The translations under genes were made by a program, and so were the position numbers. The notes below the pieces were generated by a model that did no database searches, was not told the origin of the DNA, and worked only from the letters and a program-made list of their open reading frames with translations. From Hymenobacter rigui (GTDB taxonomy: Bacteria; Bacteroidota; Bacteroidia; Cytophagales; Hymenobacteraceae), in contig NZ_RWIT01000021.1 of the NCBI RefSeq assembly GCF_003944715.1, forward strand, positions 1 to 63,110: 63,110 nt of DNA, written 5' to 3'. This document shows positions 61,692 through 63,110 of the stretch, piece after piece. Position 1 is the stretch's first letter; each line of letters begins with the position of its first letter.

Positions 61692-62666
61692 ATGACCGAA
61701 ACAAATCCCCGCTTACCGGCGTCTGTACTGGCACACCACCAACAGCGCTTACTGGCCAAGGCGCTGAGCAACCCCATGACGGACGCCCACGCTTTTCCAC
61801 TACGAGCCAGCCCCTTCCCGAGCAACGACGTGGAGGTAATGACCATGCACGAGGCCCGGTGCGGCATGGCTAACTTCGACCGCCGCGACCTTTTCAAGGT
61901 GGTACTGGTAGTGGAAGGGGCCAATGAGCTGTATTACACCACCCGCAGCTACGTCGTCGACCGGCCCGCGCTGGTGTTCACCAACCGGCTGATTCCCTAC
62001 GCCTGGGAAGTGACGCCCGGCTTCCACGAGCAGCAGGGCTATTTGTGCTGCTTTTCCGAGTCATTTCTGCACTCGGCCATGCGCGGCGTGAGTTTGAAGG
62101 ATACGGTGCTCTACAAAGTGGAAGGCAATCCGGTGTACTACCTCAACGCCGAGCAGGTGCGCTACTTCACCGACGCCTTTACCCGCATGCGCCGGGACTT
62201 GGAATCGGACTATGCCCACAAGGAGGATTTGCTGCGCAACCAGCTCTCCATCATCATCCACGAAGCCGCCCGCCTGCAGCCGGCTTCGGCCCAGCACGCG
62301 CCCGTCAACGCGGCCGAGCGCATCACGTCGCTGTTTCTGAACCTGCTGGAGGTGCAGTTTCCCATCACGGCCCAGCTGCGGGAGCCGGTGCTTAAATCGG
62401 CCAGCGACTACGCCGACCGCATGGCCATCCATGTCAACCACCTGAACGCCATGGTGAAGGAGGTGACGGGCAAGTCCACTACGGCCCATATCAACGAGCG
62501 GCTGGTAACGGAGGCCAAGCTGCTGCTGGCCCACACCGACTGGACGGTGGCCGAAATTGCCTATAGCCTGGGCTTTGGATACCCCACCTACTTCAACAGC
62601 TTCTTCAAAAAGCAAACCGGTACCACACCGCTGACCTTCCGCCGGGCCCACGTATCAGTAGGGTAA
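61692..62666 (+). CDS. AraC-family transcriptional regulator
   Basis: This 324-residue protein has an N-terminal sensing region (about 40-180, cupin-like, VVLVVEGANELYYTTRSYVVDRPALVF split by motif) and a C-terminal pair of HTH motifs (about 225-320) with HVNHLNAMVKEVTGKSTTAHINERLV, split by motif, and YSLGFGYPTYFNSFFKKQTGTTPLTFR, split by motif. AraC-type activators are typically ligand-responsive. It stands between the cupin/acyltransferase genes and the downstream gene with a Tat signal. Confidence 0.92.
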   Translation: MTETNPRLPASVLAHHQQRLLAKALSNPMTDAHAFPLRASPFPSNDVEVMTMHEARCGMANFDRRDLFKVVLVVEGANELYYTTRSYVVDRPALVFTNRLIPYAWEVTPGFHEQQGYLCCFSESFLHSAMRGVSLKDTVLYKVEGNPVYYLNAEQVRYFTDAFTRMRRDLESDYAHKEDLLRNQLSIIIHEAARLQPASAQHAPVNAAERITSLFLNLLEVQFPITAQLREPVLKSASDYADRMAIHVNHLNAMVKEVTGKSTTAHINERLVTEAKLLLAHTDWTVAEIAYSLGFGYPTYFNSFFKKQTGTTPLTFRRAHVSVG

Positions 62667-62911
62667 CAAACGGGACCAATACGGCAGCAGTCAATTCTTT
62701 GAAAACTGTACCTGTCCATTTGAAAGTTGCGGGAATAGCATTCGTAAGCGCCGGTACTTTTCTGAACACTCTTCGTACTTTATAGTATCGTTCCGTGATA
62801 AACCTTTTGAGTGCTGCTGGCTGGTAGCCTAAGCGGGTGGCCATATGTACCTGCGCTGCCCGCGGTGCTGAAGCGTTGAACCAAATTTTTCCGCAACTCA
62901 ACTACACATGT
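62667..62911. other. intergenic, no feature recognised
   Basis: These 245 bases hold no gene I can support; an antisense frame of 98 residues overlaps the AraC end and shows no domain. Promoter motifs for the downstream Tat protein were not recognised. Confidence 0.4.
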
Positions 62912-63110
62912 ATGCCCACTGAACTATTCCCCGACGCGCAACCGGATGACCTGCGACCCGAGCAAGATTCGCGGCGTACGTTCATGAAGCAGGCCGGCGG
63001 CCTGCTGGGCCTGGCGCTGGCCCCGCCCTTTGCCGCCCAGGCCGAGCGGCTGGCTTCCTACGCCAAAACGGTAGAGGGCGTGAGCACGCTGCAGCTCAAG
63101 GTCAACGGCA
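62912..63110 (+). CDS. N-terminus of a Tat-exported protein, possibly a [2Fe-2S] subunit
   Basis: The first 66 residues are seen. A twin-arginine signal has R21-R22 (DSRRTFMKQAGG) and a hydrophobic LLGLALAPPFAAQA, and the protein continues STLQLKVNG at the window edge. Tat-signalled [2Fe-2S] subunits of periplasmic molybdenum hydroxylases (PaoA/YagT type) begin with L-x-L-K-V-N-G just after the signal, so such a subunit is the best guess. The rest lies outside the window. Confidence 0.55.
   Translation, partial: MPTELFPDAQPDDLRPEQDSRRTFMKQAGGLLGLALAPPFAAQAERLASYAKTVEGVSTLQLKVNG

Noticed and set aside
62605..62901. 98-residue frame on the minus strand
   Set aside because: It overlaps the AraC 3' end and shows no domain or start signal.

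Overview
The window looks like a chromosomal segment of a high-GC member of the Bacteroidota, most likely Hymenobacter or a close relative in the Cytophagales. I base this on family content, not on any search. It carries TonB receptors with a carboxypeptidase-regulatory-like domain, proteins of the DUF6134, DUF547 and DUF2490 types, an ArsS arsenosugar cluster, LytS/LytTR signalling and a receiver-only regulator. It also has many intergenic palindromes of the GTCATTCCGAGC...GAGGAATCTCGCG type. Shine-Dalgarno sequences are rarely clear, so several starts were chosen from signal peptides, overlaps and family alignments. I saw no rRNA, tRNA or CRISPR array.

Layout: 1-305 is the end of an IS630-like element next to a possibly truncated secreted-protein gene. 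500-8548 holds an isochorismatase-fold hydrolase, two paralogous TonB-dependent receptors on either side of a MarR regulator with operator-like palindromes, and a PLP aminotransferase. 8713-13757 holds tsaE, ald, a small membrane protein, two secreted proteins of unknown function (DUF6134, DUF547) and a BamA/TamA-like barrel. 13873-18001 is an arsenosugar-type cluster: glycosyltransferase, two dehydrogenase/epimerase genes, an AhpD-like protein and ArsS. 18226-21455 holds a BLUF photoreceptor, a PAS histidine kinase and an aquaporin. 21611-26615 holds a flavin reductase, kptA overlapping an M28 peptidase gene, a DUF2490 protein and a stand-alone InsA-like zinc-ribbon/HTH protein.

26746-37595 reads as a short-chain carboxylate uptake, sensing and activation region: porin, MHS-type transporter, DUF3311-like small protein, an SSS-STAC-histidine kinase resembling CrbS, a receiver-only regulator, a propionyl/acetyl-CoA synthetase paralogue and acs. 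37717-41001 (minus strand) holds a zinc alcohol dehydrogenase, a conserved unknown and fumarylacetoacetase. At 41205-41834 a very AT-rich single-gene insert encodes a CrtO-acyltransferase-like protein and ends in an attC-like imperfect inverted repeat. 41932-43595 holds Nfu and Mrp-type Fe-S proteins.

43969-46941 is a three-gene LytTR/LytS operon in which the first kinase has lost its phospho-acceptor histidine and ATP-binding boxes. 47072-57625 is mostly housekeeping: dnaG, a K+ channel, two glycosyltransferases, a lipoprotein, proC and ribBA. 57749-59591 holds two diverged tandem copies of a secreted unknown, with a leftover copy of the ribBA 3' end between them. 59592-60502 is decayed transposon sequence with a spacer-free 44-bp perfect palindrome. 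60503-63110 holds a cupin, an acyltransferase, an AraC regulator and the start of a Tat-exported protein.

The least expected signals are the AT-rich cassette with its attC-like repeat, the catalytically dead kinase paired with an intact paralogue, and a recurring class of inverted repeats that fill the gap between co-directional genes and often include the upstream stop codon.
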